From: Tetrapyrgos nigripes
Taxonomy: Eukaryota > Basidiomycota > Agaricomycetes > Agaricales > Campanellaceae
Direction of reading: 5' to 3'
Assembly (NCBI GenBank): GCA_013368315.1
Contig: JAACJM010000191.1
Span: 96,549-160,548, forward strand
DNA length: 64,000 nucleotides
This document shows, one piece after another, positions 20,287-31,515 of this stretch. The position numbers and the translations under genes are program-made. The notes under the pieces were generated by a model. It had not been told where the DNA came from and searched no databases. It was given only the letters and a program-made list of their open reading frames with translations. Each line of letters opens with the position of its first letter. The first letter of the stretch is position 1.

Positions 20287-23200
20287 TTAGCCATATCGAA
20301 CTACTTGCATCATCGATCCTACAATCCATGTGTGCTTGAGCATATCCCGCGGATAAGGGCGCGATATTGCGTCGTGTATCAAAGTCTGCCTGATAAAATC
20401 CTTCATCTCATCGCTCCATTGCTGATTGCCACTGTCCTGTAATGTCGGAGGATCTTGCGATGTAATATACATCATCGTTTCGATGGGTGGAACATCGTTA
20501 GGGAATGGAAATCGCTGCTGAACTAACTCCAGCAGAGAAATCCCCGCTGACCAGACATCTGAGCATATGTTATACTCATGCCCTGATATTCGTTCAGGAG
20601 ACATGTATAAAGAGGTATCGGTAGATATCCCCGCAAAAGACTCGATGAGCTCTCCGGACACAGCAATGTCACACAATTTGACAACGCCTTGACGAGTCAG
20701 AAGGATGTTAGACGGCTTGATGTCTCGATGTGTCATCCTCATTGAATGTAAATAGTCTAAACCTTGAAGGACCCCTTCTGCTATTCGACCAGCAACGGTT
20801 TCCTCCAATACTGCCCCTTTTTCTTTGGGACACTTCCCAATGGCTTCCAAGCTTCCACCTTCACAAAACTCCATTAATAGCTTCACGGGTCTGGAGGATG
20901 GTGAAGGTGATGCATAGGCACCGTACATGAGGATGATATTAGGATGGTTGGCGGAATGGATGGTAGACAATTCGTCCTCATGTTGCCGGATGGGTAGGGC
21001 AATCATCTTGCATGCCATGATCCTGTCTGTTTTCTTTTCCTGGACTTTGTGCACTGCGCCAGAAAGAAGGGATATTTCTTTGAAAGCATCATCGTTCCAT
21101 TCTTTGGAAAAGAAGGCCCCGTCTTTACGCTTTGCCTCCTCCAATCTCAAGTCCGTATTGAACTCCTCAATTATATGGCTCAGAGAATCATTGGCATGAC
21201 TAGGAGCTGCAGCCGGGCGGATACAAATCTCCTCTGGAGCCTGAGAAGACATGGGAGTGAAACCACTTGGACCGGCATAACTCTCAAAGTTGCTATGATT
21301 AGGGGCAGGGATGATCAATCCAAGCTTTTTGCTTGATTTGCCCGTGGTTGAGCCAGGACGCAGCGCTGGAAGTGATCGCGGATCAAATGATTTGGGAATA
21401 GTCAATGAGCTTTGAACGGGGACAGGTGAGGTTGGCTTTGACCAGGTCGGATTTGGCATAATCCTACTATCCCTTCTTGTGAAGCTACTTGCGCTGGGAC
21501 CACGCGGACCACGCGGCCGCCTAACGACGCCGTCAAGGCTGTCATGGACCCTGCCGTGGTTGATCAATGACCCTGATTGCGAAGTGGAAGGGAGACCAGG
21601 ATTGATAAGAATAGACCCTCGAAGGGATGCACCGCCGTTGGACAAGAGAGAGAAGGCGCTGGCTGGACAAGAGGGAGAAGCAATAGTGGCGTAGCCCTCG
21701 CGAATGTTATGTTTGGAAACGAGAGAAGTCAAAGTGGGAGTTTGAGGTGAAATAGGGGGTGGAATATGAGAAGGGGCACAGCTGTTGAAAGTACCTTTCT
21801 GTTTCTGTGTCTGCATGGCGGATTGATCTGCGGAAGCCGCACCACCCGGATTCTGCTCACTCGTCTGGATTGGTATAGAGCGAGCCCTCCCCGATTCTTT
21901 GACTGATATCGAAGTCGACACTGTGCGTTTTCGAATGAGGACGTAATCCTCATCCACATCGGCTTTGGGTACAGGCTGAGGCGAGTCTGAAGCCAAAGTC
22001 GCATCCTTCACCGGCGATACAGATTCGGCGGCAGGCACACAGGCCCATGAATCCGGTGAAGCCCAATTCTGATCTTCTCGAGGCGGATCCTGCGTGCTCG
22101 GTATGGAGAAAAGAGCATTCATTGACGATAGCTGCAGCGAAGATGCTGGTATTTTTGCTTCTCCTTCACTGCCCACTTCCACAACTTCTTCCCATGAGCC
22201 TAAGTCCAAAGAGCAATTCCGAAGAATGTTCAAAATCCAACCGGCGCCAGGACGCTGAGAAAGTGATTCATCCCAGCACCTTTCAATCAAATCCCACAAC
22301 TCGTCTGTGCACTCGGCAGGTCTGGGTGGTCTCGTACCGGAAAGTACTTGAATCATGACGTGTAGCTCCATTTTGTATTCTGGGAATGGGGGTTTGCCTG
22401 TAAGAATCTGGAGAACAGATGAGTTTATATCATGATGAGATAGAAAAATGAACATACCTCGACAACCGTACATCCAAACGCATAGATATCCCTCGTCTTG
22501 GAGCACCCAAGCGTAGTGTGGACAGAGTTGGGATTCATCAATTCAGGTGCCAACCATCGTATTGAACCACGGTTTTGAGCGCTATTAGTAACATTGTAGG
22601 ACTGCGTCTGTGTTTCGATAGCTGAAAGACCGAAATCTGCGAGACGGCAATGAAAATCTTCGGAAATCAGGACGTTGGACTGTGAAGATAAAGAGAAAGG
22701 AGAGGATTAGAGCAGAGATTATAGAGAATGAGTTGAGAAAGGCGATGAGGATCGAGTAGGTCAAGCAAAGACAAAAGACTTACACCTTTAATATCGCCAT
22801 GAATAACAGGCGGATCTAATTCGTGAAGATACGAGAGGCCTTCTGCGATTTCAGTTATCTAAATCGGTAAAAAGGTGAGCATTTTAAATATCACGAAGGA
22901 AGGCTATGTTTTGGGCTGACCAATTTCACTTTTCGTTCAAAAGTCGAATCCGTGGCAGCAGATTTGTCAAGGTATGATCCTATATCACCGTTGGACATCC
23001 ATGGCGAGACGATACAATAGCTGGGCTGGAATAGCTCCATGTTGACACCGTAGAGTGGCAGTATGTGCCGATGATGCAGTTGTTTCCAGATGAGGACTTC
23101 GTTGCTAAGATCCTTGTTACGGAGATGACTCAGTATCATCGAGTAGCTGAACGGTTGCATGGACGAGCCACATACCTTGAACAATTTCTTCCTGTCGCTA

Positions 23201-24153
23201 GAAGATGTGAAGATACGCAGAACTTTAAGGCAGACTGGTTGGCCATTTCTTCGTCCCTTCCAGATATCCTGTAGAAGGTGCAAATGAGCACGGAATATTT
23301 TTTTTAAAAAGGTAAGGGGTACTCACTGCAAATCCACCACCTGTTATGGGATGAGTTCCTTCACGGGTGACATCATGTACAACAATGGAAGGAGGAAGAG
23401 CCCCATGGAGCTTGTTGAGAAGCTTCATACCCTGCAATAGTCTCTTCCTTATTTTGGAATCCCCTGCGATACTTTCGAGTCGCTGCATGAATAAAAAGAC
23501 CGACCGTCAGCACCTGTCGGATTTAGAGGTGAGAATACACACGATTTGCAAAAGCTCCATAAGAAAAGGCGCTAGATCGCCATCCAACGAGTGAAGGTTA
23601 TTCCAAAACCAATCATTCTCTATATCTCTCGAAGTATATAGACACGATAACGGCGCGGACGACATGTAATTTGGAAGTTTGATGAAATTGGACTGTGGAA
23701 GGGGAGAAATAGCATGTATCATCCCGACTCGATTAGCAGGCCCTTTCACAGCAGGATCAGCGTAGACCGCAACGACACAGTCAACTTCTGGTCTGTCCAG
23801 GCAACATATAATCGTCACTTCTTCGCTTTTCTGTCTCCTCTTCCAAGGAGGAAATTCACGTCTCGTAGCAACTTGGGTTTTCGGCGAAGCAGAGTTGAAC
23901 ATTGATGGACCAAGTCTGTCGACGAAACACTGTTCAAATCGGTCATCATGAAGCAATATGTCAGAAAGAGAGGAGATACTTACTTGCCGCACCACCACTC
24001 TGCAATTAATCTCAGTAGATATTCAAACTTCCTCGGTTCCTTCTCCTCGCGAAAGTAGTCCAGCAAAGATTCTAGATATGCAGAGGACTCTTTCGAGGTC
24101 CATATCTTGGTCAACAAATCATCGAGCGTCCATGTCAAGGCTGGTGTCTTCAT
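20287..24153 (-). CDS. tandem protein kinase: TKL domain + MAP2K-like domain
   Basis: An N-terminal region (KTPALTWTLDDLL..., then RREFPPWKRRQ) leads to a TKL kinase. It has the Gly loop TGGGFADIWKG, VCLKVLR (the ATP Lys), VIHGDIKGSN, LADFGLSA, WLAPELM and RDIYAFGCTVVE. After one intron, a single exon (20287-22407, 707 codons with the stop) finishes this domain (ILTGKPPFPEY ... RCWDESLSQRP). That same exon continues through a Ser/Pro-rich linker of about 350 residues into a second kinase. The second has ACKMIALP, THRDIKPSNILL, VKLCDIAVSGEL and SLYMSPERISG, as in MAP2K/MEK enzymes. Its DFG is changed to DIA and its Gly loop is reduced (LLSGAVHKV), so it may be a pseudokinase. The start is tentative: ATG 24153 is in frame, but coding-like sequence runs upstream to about 24220. 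Confidence 0.82.
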
Positions 24154-24705
24154 TCCACAGCAACGAGGATAAAGAGAAGTAAACCATTGATATGCATTGA
24201 TGGCTGTCAGACAAGGCGCTGTACGACTTAGTCAGCGTCTGTGTCTCTGCCTTGTCGTCTGCTACTTGTCTGCTACTGAGCGCGTTGAGCAAAAAAAAAA
24301 AAAGAGGTCTTCATCTATTCCCTGGTCCATTTATAGCCGTCTTATCATCAGACGAGGCAAGATGACGGAAGATCGATATAGTCTGACTGGCAGCCTGCAC
24401 AGAACTCCACGGTCTCCAGTAGGTCGACAACTCCTGAAAGTCAATGGAAGCTCTGGCTGGTGCGTCTGTAAGCCAAAATGACAGGGTCGTTCTGCGGAGC
24501 ATCTTGGAGTATCTCGGACACAGCCTTGGTCCAGACGCGTTCACCACAAATACGTCTCTTCTTTGGACTCGTACTCGAAATGCTGCTTGGTTGTCTTCTT
24601 ATTCCTACGCAAGAAGTGTGACAGGCAGCATGTACATGTCCTTTCGATTTCGTCTACCTATTTCAAAATTTAAACTTCCGCTTACGGAGACGGAGGCTAA
24701 ATCCC
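24154..24705. other. divergent intergenic region
   Basis: This lies between the kinase 5' end (minus) and secreted protein 2 (plus). A further 5' exon of the kinase may lie in 24154-24550, where a minus-strand frame is open, but I see no start or splice pair that settles it. An A12 run lies near 24291. Confidence 0.4.
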
Positions 24706-24713
24706 TATATAAG
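24706..24713 (+). promoter_or_regulatory. TATA box of secreted protein 2
   Basis: TATATAAG starts 109 bp before the ATG at 24815, matching the spacing of the TATA box in the paralogous gene at 16254. Confidence 0.6.
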
Positions 24714-24814
24714 CAGGCAAAACACTCAACACTCGGCACGCCCTTCAACCCGTCCCTCGTTGACACTAACGCTCCTTGAGCCGACCCTCCTTTCCAGTAG
24801 CTCAGATTGCTATT

Positions 24815-25683
24815 ATGATGAAGTTTTCTTTTGGCCTCGCCACCGCGCTGTCTCTCTTCATAGTCTCTGTTGCTGCCGACAGCTCAACTCCTTCAGGCAG
24901 CGTTTGCGCCTCTGCAAAACAAAACAAGGGTACCTACAACGGCCACATTAAAGATGAAGTTTGCTCGTTCTTGGTGTGTATTTTTCTCTACTCTCAGTCT
25001 GCCCATGGCTAAATACGGGGTATACACCTCACTTTAGATCGACGATTGTATGGAGGAAATTCAGAGCACTAACAACATCTGGAGTATCTCTAGTTGCGTA
25101 GCTGGTGCAGCTTGTGGCGGGGTGAGTTGCATGAGCTAGCTCTCCTGCGGCGGTTCACTAATCTTCGGACCTGCGTTTTCTTCAAATTAGACCCACAACC
25201 TTCTCGTGCTTGCACAATGTAGCGCCTCTGGTTTTAATAACATCGCTGCTTCTGACCTTCCCAGTCTCGACTACCCAGTGTGTATTTTCCAGTCTATCTC
25301 TTTTGACTCCTTTAGTCTAATAATTTCCCCTAGCTTTACGCCGAGATCGTTGGTGATTGCGCTTGGAATGCAGGGGGCTGTAGCATGACCAAACAAAACT
25401 TCGGTGAGTACTATTCATAGTTTGCCAGCCGCAGTTAGTGCTGACTCTTTAACCAGTTGACTTCTTCTACCGCACTTTGGACGATTCGTGTTCTGATATC
25501 TGGCCCGAGTAAGCCTCCATGACTTTTGTCACGAATCAGGGACGAAGCTGACACATCAACTTTAGGAATGTTGAAGATGTTGTCAACACCTACTGGTCCC
25601 CCATCGCGCAATGGACTGCCACTGGCAAGTCCATCCCCTACTTGAACTTCAACGACTGGCTTCATTGGTCAGATTCTCAATAA
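24815..25683 (+). CDS. small secreted cysteine-rich protein 2
   Basis: Six exons (24815-24973, 25038-25121, 25191-25277, 25334-25403, 25457-25508, 25566-25683) give 189 residues, all phases consistent. The signal peptide is MMKFSFGLATALSLFIVSVAA. The mature part starts near DSSTPSG and keeps the same 8 cysteines as secreted protein 1 (VCASAK, EVCSFL, DDCMEE, SCVAGAAC, LAQCSA, GDCAW, GGCSMT), plus one extra in DDSCSDIW. The C-terminus PYLNFNDWLHWSDSQ is nearly identical to the paralogue. It lacks the Thr/Pro linker and has two more introns. Role unknown; probably extracellular and disulfide-stabilised. Confidence 0.9.
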
Positions 25684-26312
25684 GTGATCTGAGCCATTGA
25701 TTGGTCACCGTTTGCACATCATTCATCTTGCTCTCCTATCCCTCTGTCACTTCGTACTTTGTCCTTTCCGTCTTTCTGGGCTTTTCAGTTTCTGCTTCTT
25801 GGTTGTTTCATTTCCTTCTTGGGTTGACATTCCTGTTATGCACGTACACGATATTCCTCACTAACAATTCTGTTTGTTCCGGTGGGACTCGCAGCAGGAG
25901 AGGAGGGTTTGGATGTCAAACTGGTTTAGCATCTACTGGGTGTTTCTTGCTATTGATTGTTCGCACTCTGTACGTTGCGTTGCGTATGTGTACTTGCAAT
26001 TGCCTTTGTAACGTTCCTTGTGCTTATGGCTAGGCCAATATATGTTGTTTGTTGAGCTACACATAATAGAGCGATACGAGAAGGCATGAGCTGTTGGACC
26101 TCAGTTATCAAATCAATGACTGGCTCCCTGGAAACAAGCATTTTCCAACTGGAATTGACCATGTCAGTTGCCCAATCTTGCAGACAAACTAACACATGAG
26201 AGCGGCTCTATTCTTACAATTTCAAATTTCAACCTTGGCTGCTGATAAAGCAATAAACAAGCAACGGCAAAGGTATAGGAGTGCCAAAATACAAAAGGAA
26301 CATAGCCTACGC
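25684..26312. other. 3' UTRs of convergent genes
   Basis: Secreted protein 2 (plus) and NIC96 (minus) converge here. A hydrophobic plus-strand frame at 25701-26033 follows directly after the stop but lacks gene signals and is probably 3' UTR. Confidence 0.5.
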
Positions 26313-29300
26313 TCAAAGCGAAATCTCCACATCCAACCGTGCCAGGTATGTATAAACGTCTGGTGACATGTGGTACTTGAGTATACCAGCAAACACAATC
26401 AGGGACCTGGATTTTTTGCGTAGGGCTTGTAAAGTCTAAAAGGTGGGTTTGTCGCGGTCAATGAAAGAGTTGTGAGGAAAAATCGTGAATAGCAAGCTCA
26501 CCACTTGTCGCGTCGTATCGGCAACCAAGGACAGCTTTACTTTTTGATGAATGCTCGCTAGCATATCCATCATTAGCGTCAGGTATGTAGGTAGGTTTCT
26601 CTGGAGCGTCTCGTGGAGATCCTTAAACTCTTCTGCCCGACGAGTGATCTTGGCCACATCGCCATCCATAGGAATGAGGTCTGTTGACTCAAGAACCTAA
26701 AGCCAACCTTATCAATCATGATCGGCGGACAACAGAAATTGCAAGAACGTACATCAAGAGCTGCTTCTGCTCTACCGGAGTTCTTCAAATCCATCGCCTC
26801 CCTAATTCTCAAAAGACGAACAACAGCATCTCTCTCCTTTCCACCGGCCCTATTCGTCCTCTCGTAATGTCTCAAGATATCGACAGCGGTCTTTTCGATA
26901 TTCCTTGCTTTTTCATCTGGACTGGGTTGTGCAACCGAATTACCCAATGCTTGTGCGAGACATGTGATGACGGTGGAGTAATCCCCGGCGAGGTTGTACA
27001 ACTTGATAGCTTCTGGGATTCGGTCGTTCTCTTCTGATTCCCTTGCTGCTCTAGAAAGGATTTGCGCATTGTACTCTTGAGCAGTTGGGAGGTGGAGCAA
27101 AGAGGCACCCTGTTCAATGACACCGCTCTATAATGCACATGAGCAGATTGTAATTAAAGATCACCATGAAAGCGTAGATACTCACAAATCTCGTCCCATC
27201 AGGCCTAAATCCACCTACAAGTTCCTCCCAAGCTGGGCCTCCGTTGCCGAGCACAATGATCCGTCTCACAAGCTCCCATGCATTCTCAACTTGTTCTTTG
27301 CCCACCTCACCTTGATCAGCGGATAGACAAACGCAGTAAACATATTGAAGGGCTTCTTTTGCGTCCATTTTGACAAACTGGCGAATGTATCGCCATATGA
27401 GCGTTGAAAGACTCAGTGCAGGGGGATTGACAGGGGAGATAGTGACTGGAACGAAGAATAAGAATTTGCGAGGAAAGGGAACAGTGAAGGACATACGGGG
27501 TGTCATATCAGAAGTCTCTGCCCGTGATGGAACTCGCAATAGACCATGGTAGGCAAGAGCAATCGCTAGATGGACTGCTTCTACTTCTGTTTCTTGGTGA
27601 TCCCATAGGGAGGTCACGGCCTAGACATTGGTTCACTCAGCATATATCGCGCCATACAATTTGAGAACCCACCCGTTCAAACTCCCCACACATCAACAGC
27701 ACACCAGCCCAGACGCCTCTCCTCGATCCTTGCTGGCCCGGTGGTCCATCAAAGTGCCTCTCACCATAGCCAAGCAAGACTTGCGCCAAAGCTCGAAGGC
27801 CACCTTCCTCATTTTCGTCGACCATAGAGAGCTGGAACCACATCCAATCTTCCGTGGTGGTGGTGACGTGTGCAACACTCCTTCGCTGAGGTTCAAGTTT
27901 TCCCATTAATTTGTAGAGAGCAAGCTTGAACGGATCAGTAGCATTTGAATGAAGCATGTGGGCATTGTAGACAGATTGGAGATGATCACGGTGGGGTTTA
28001 GGGAGGCTGTTGAAGAAGATATTTGTTAGAATTGTAGTGACTGGAACCTGCAAACGACTCACCGTCGTTCAGGCGACTCTAGCCAAGCTCTGAAATGGTC
28101 CACAAACCCGGCTTCTCTGTGCTCAATGGCTTGCTGGTTTGCCACTGCCTCATTCAAAGCTTCGTGGACATGGCCCGTTCGCACCAAATAGAATAATCGT
28201 GCCCATATTGGCTGCCCTGCTACGAGCTCAATCCTCTCTTCCCATTCTCCATTCTTATAATATCTGACAAACAAGAACGCTCGGACTTTGTTTCCAACAC
28301 TTGGATCCCCACCAAGTCGCGCCTCGTTTGGTCTGGCCTGAATTGTTCGGTCCATGACGTCCCAGTACTGCTCTTCCAATGCCTCTCGAGCACCGTTAGC
28401 AATCTGCCTCCGTAATGCAGTCGCATCCTTGGACTCCGGGCTGGAAAAGTATGCACGTGCGTATTTGCGTTCAAAACGGGGCGCATTGAGGATATGAGCA
28501 CTGGCATGCTCCACGGGAGGAAGAGAAGGCGGTTCGGCGGTTATTTTAGAGAGAACATGGAAGTTCTGTGCCATTTGCTGAGAACGAACCTGGCGAACTG
28601 TTAAAACATAGGATACGAAGAGAGCAAAACCAAGAGACTCACATCAGACGATTGAGACAGTGAGGACTCCAGGAGAGCATGCACAATCGGGTACGACGTC
28701 CCACGTAATCGAGCAGAGTTGAGTTCGGTGATGACACGGTCGTACACCATCATTTTGCTTTGCATTTGCAATGATAGACTGGGTGTAGTGCTGGACTGCT
28801 GCATTCATTGAGACAACGCGAAAAGGATGGGGCAAAACTCACCATTAATGAGCTCTTCCCGTAGAAGCTTTTCTTCAACTCGGCGACAGCCTTATTCTCG
28901 CTTCCTACGCGTCCACCAAGCTCCTCAAACACGCGCTTCTTCATAGCCTCCCAGTCCCTAGTTGTACGGTCCTCCAGCATTTGATAGAAAGATTCTTGCG
29001 TTTCTCTCCTTCCCTCCTCGATTGTTGATATCAGGTTTTGTTCATGTGCATGACGAAGATAGCCAGCGACGTCTGTGTCTTGCAATGGTTGCAATGGCGT
29101 AAATGTTGCAGACGCGTTCAGATGCGCTATTGAATTGGACAAAGTGGATGCATCTACGTGTGCTTGGGCCAGGAGATAGTTCCTAATGAGAATGACATGT
29201 CAGACTGGAGGAGAAACGAAGAGTTGGACGCGTACGCTCGGTCGGTGTCATTTGAAGTTCCAGGATGTCGAGAAACGAGCCTGCGTGACTGTGCCTCAAT

Positions 29301-29399
29301 TTGGTCGAGTGAGAGGTTTACAGAGGGTAGATCAGGCTTTGCTAGGTGTTTTGTGAGGTCTTTGGATGCCGCAAGCAGTGAGGAAAGCTCAGAGTCCAT
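26313..29399 (-). CDS. NIC96: nucleoporin Nic96/Nup93
   Basis: Nic96/Nup93 is a scaffold nucleoporin of the inner ring of the nuclear pore that anchors the Nsp1 channel complex. The start MDSELSSLLAASKDLTKHL is the first true ATG in its frame. The coiled N-terminal part contains DVAGYLRHAHEQNLISTIEE, a hallmark of fungal Nic96, then TTRDWEAMKKRVFEELGGR. The alpha-solenoid continues through LEEQYWDVMDR, FYLVRTGHVHEAL, DDKTAR-like helices and YNLAGDYSTVITCLA. It ends with the last exon TLQALRKKSRSLIVF ... LDVEISL. About ten short introns are present. The Ser-rich membrane gene begins its 3' end 149 bp upstream on the same strand. Confidence 0.92.
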
Positions 29400-29548
29400 C
29401 GGGGATAAGTCCAAAGAATGTTTGTTTGGCTGTTTGCGCCCTTTTCATTGGACCTTCAAAGTTCAATGACATACATACTCTAAATAGTCTACTACAGGTC
29501 TCTGGGAAGCAACGTCTCTCAACGGCAAAATCTTACAATACTTGGACA

Positions 29549-31082
29549 CTACCTAGGATAATAAGGTGGAGGTGGAAGTTGTGGATTCAGTGTTTCAACC
29601 AAACGCGTATTCTCCAACATCAGTCGATTGACTTGGGCTTGCAAACTCTCCACTCGCTCATCCTGACCCCTAGATTGCTTCCCCTCAGACGATGGCACCG
29701 CGGAGACATCCTCTACATCTCCTTCGCTACTCGTTGCTTCTGCTTCCCCCGAACTGGGTGAAAATGTTTCTGTTTCATCTGTACAGATGTCAGTTCTGCG
29801 TCTTGCTGTTTTCGTCTCGGTATGATTACGATATTTACCTTGCGGCACTGGAACAGCATAGAACGAGTCAACCTTGAATATCGTTGTCCTCTTTTCTCTC
29901 CTTCGGTATAACCACAATCCCGCAAGACCCAATAGTAAAACTATACCTCCAACGGTGCCGCCTATTATGGCTCCAATTGGTTTGCTATGGTTTTCGGAGG
30001 AGGAATCTTGAGGGCCTGAGACACTGGTGGTAGTCGTCCCAGAATTACTAGTGCTAGAGGCCTGGTCTCCTGTCCAACGCTCAATTTCCGATTATAACAT
30101 AGGGAGTTGTTGGACCTACCTGTACGCGTAGTGCCAGGGCTAAAGCTGCTGCTGCTTGTTGTAGATGTGCTCGTGGCTGCAGTGTTGCGGCTTAAAATGC
30201 TGCTAGTATCAGAATTGCTCGCGCTAGGCGCATCTTTTGTGCTGCTACTAGTAGCTGCTGTCAAATGGACGATCCCTGAATCAGACCCGAGCCAAGCGTG
30301 AAACAAGCGGTCAACCAACCTACGGTATTTGTAACAGAGCTTGTACTTGGGGAACTGTTCTGATCGGGCAGGTCATCGCATAACCTACTACCACCAGATT
30401 TCGAACCTAGAGCCATGTTCGATGAGCGTTGCGTATTTCTAAATAGTTTGAAAAGAGTGGGACTCGGAGTACCTTGTAAAGAGAAAGGCTTAAAATCTTG
30501 ATCTCCATTTGCATCGCTAATCGTACAGTCGAGATCACTAGTTCCTGATGGCAAGATTGCTCCTTGGGGCGTTTTTGAAAACGGGGAGAAGTATAAACTT
30601 ACCCTGTGGAAAATTAATCAAGAAGGACGTATCATCTCCTACGCTCTGGGACTCGTCCTGTCGCGAACCTGATTCCGGCCTAAATCTGAACACGAATGGT
30701 CATACATCTGATCCGTCTCCAAATTCGTAAGACTCATTACTGCAGGTGTCCTTCAGTGGACCGTGCAAGAATGGCTTTAAATCTGACTCACCTCAAAATT
30801 TAGCTCGTACGGCGCTTCGTAGACGGAAGCAGAGAACAAGTCAGAGACTTCCTGGATACTCGCAGACTGCCATGTAGTACGCACGTTGTCCTCCTTGCCA
30901 GCGAAGGGTCAAACTAGATAAACAGAGAAAGAATTCACTGATCGAGTCGTTAATTTGCAAACTACGAGACTGGAGCTTTGACACTTTACTCACTCGTTCA
31001 AAATCTCCAAATCGCCGCTGGCAGATGTTCCATAGAAAAGAAAGAGATGAAGGACCACGAAAGTGAAGAAAAAGAATCTCAT
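29549..31082 (-). CDS. Ser/Thr-rich single-pass membrane protein
   Basis: The first exon MRFFFFTFVVLHLFLFYGTSA is a signal peptide, followed by SGDLEILNE. An ectodomain (FDVEA-like EAPYELNFE, then ISDANGDQDFKPFSL) leads to a Ser/Thr-rich stalk (TSTTSSSSFSPGTTRT). A Gly-rich helix IGAIIGGTVGGIVLLLGL forms the membrane segment, with WLYRRREKR just inside. The cytoplasmic tail is acidic, with a short coiled coil (RVESLQAQVNRLMLENTRLVE), and ends PPPPYYPR. This layout is very common in agaricomycetes, and a wall-sensor-like role is possible but unproven. The gene at 41405-43624 has the same plan. Copies of its start region lie in the leader (31121-31257). Confidence 0.75.
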
Positions 31083-31257
31083 CAAGAGACCTCTGAGAGC
31101 CCGTGTGGGTTGTGAAAGGGATGAAGGCTACGAAAGTGAAGAAAAGAATCTCATCAAGAGACCTCTGAGAGCCCGTGTGGGTTGTGAAAGGGATGAAGGC
31201 TACGAAAGTGAAGAAAAGAATCTCATCAAGAGACCTCTGAGAGCCCGTGTGGGTTGT
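31047..31257. repeat. 72-bp tandem repeat carrying the gene's own start region
   Basis: Units start at 31047, 31121 and 31193 (spacing 74 and 72). The first unit contains the real start codon of the membrane protein. The other two lie upstream in its leader. On the minus strand each upstream copy reads ATG AGA TTC TTT TCT TCA CTT TCG TAG, an 8-codon uORF (MRFFSSLS). The real gene differs by one extra T and by GTGGTCC instead of GTAGCC, which keeps its frame open. Confidence 0.9.
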
Positions 31258-31515
31258 AATACTTAAGGACAGCTTGAGGTCCCTGCATCAGGACAACAAG
31301 ATGATCGTGATCTGAACATTTCAGAACGGGAACTGTTGTCAGTTGCATACTCAGGAACAGTCTGATTGCAATTGCCTTCAAAAAAGGAAGAAAGGTCACG
31401 AACAGCCTGCGTGACCACAGACATCAACCGTCGATGTGATTCAAAAACGCCAGATGATTCCGCAGAAAACAATGAATTGGTCAAGATGTTAAGGAAGAGG
31501 ACAAACTGATGGTCA
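31258..31515. other. spacer between tandem minus-strand genes
   Basis: This contains the 3' end of the SNF2 gene transcript and the upstream promoter of the membrane protein. No other feature is seen. Confidence 0.4.

Noticed and set aside
25701..26033. Hydrophobic plus-strand frame of 110 codons
   Set aside because: It starts 17 bp after the stop of secreted protein 2 and fits the AT/T-rich 3' UTR; no ATG context or homology is visible.
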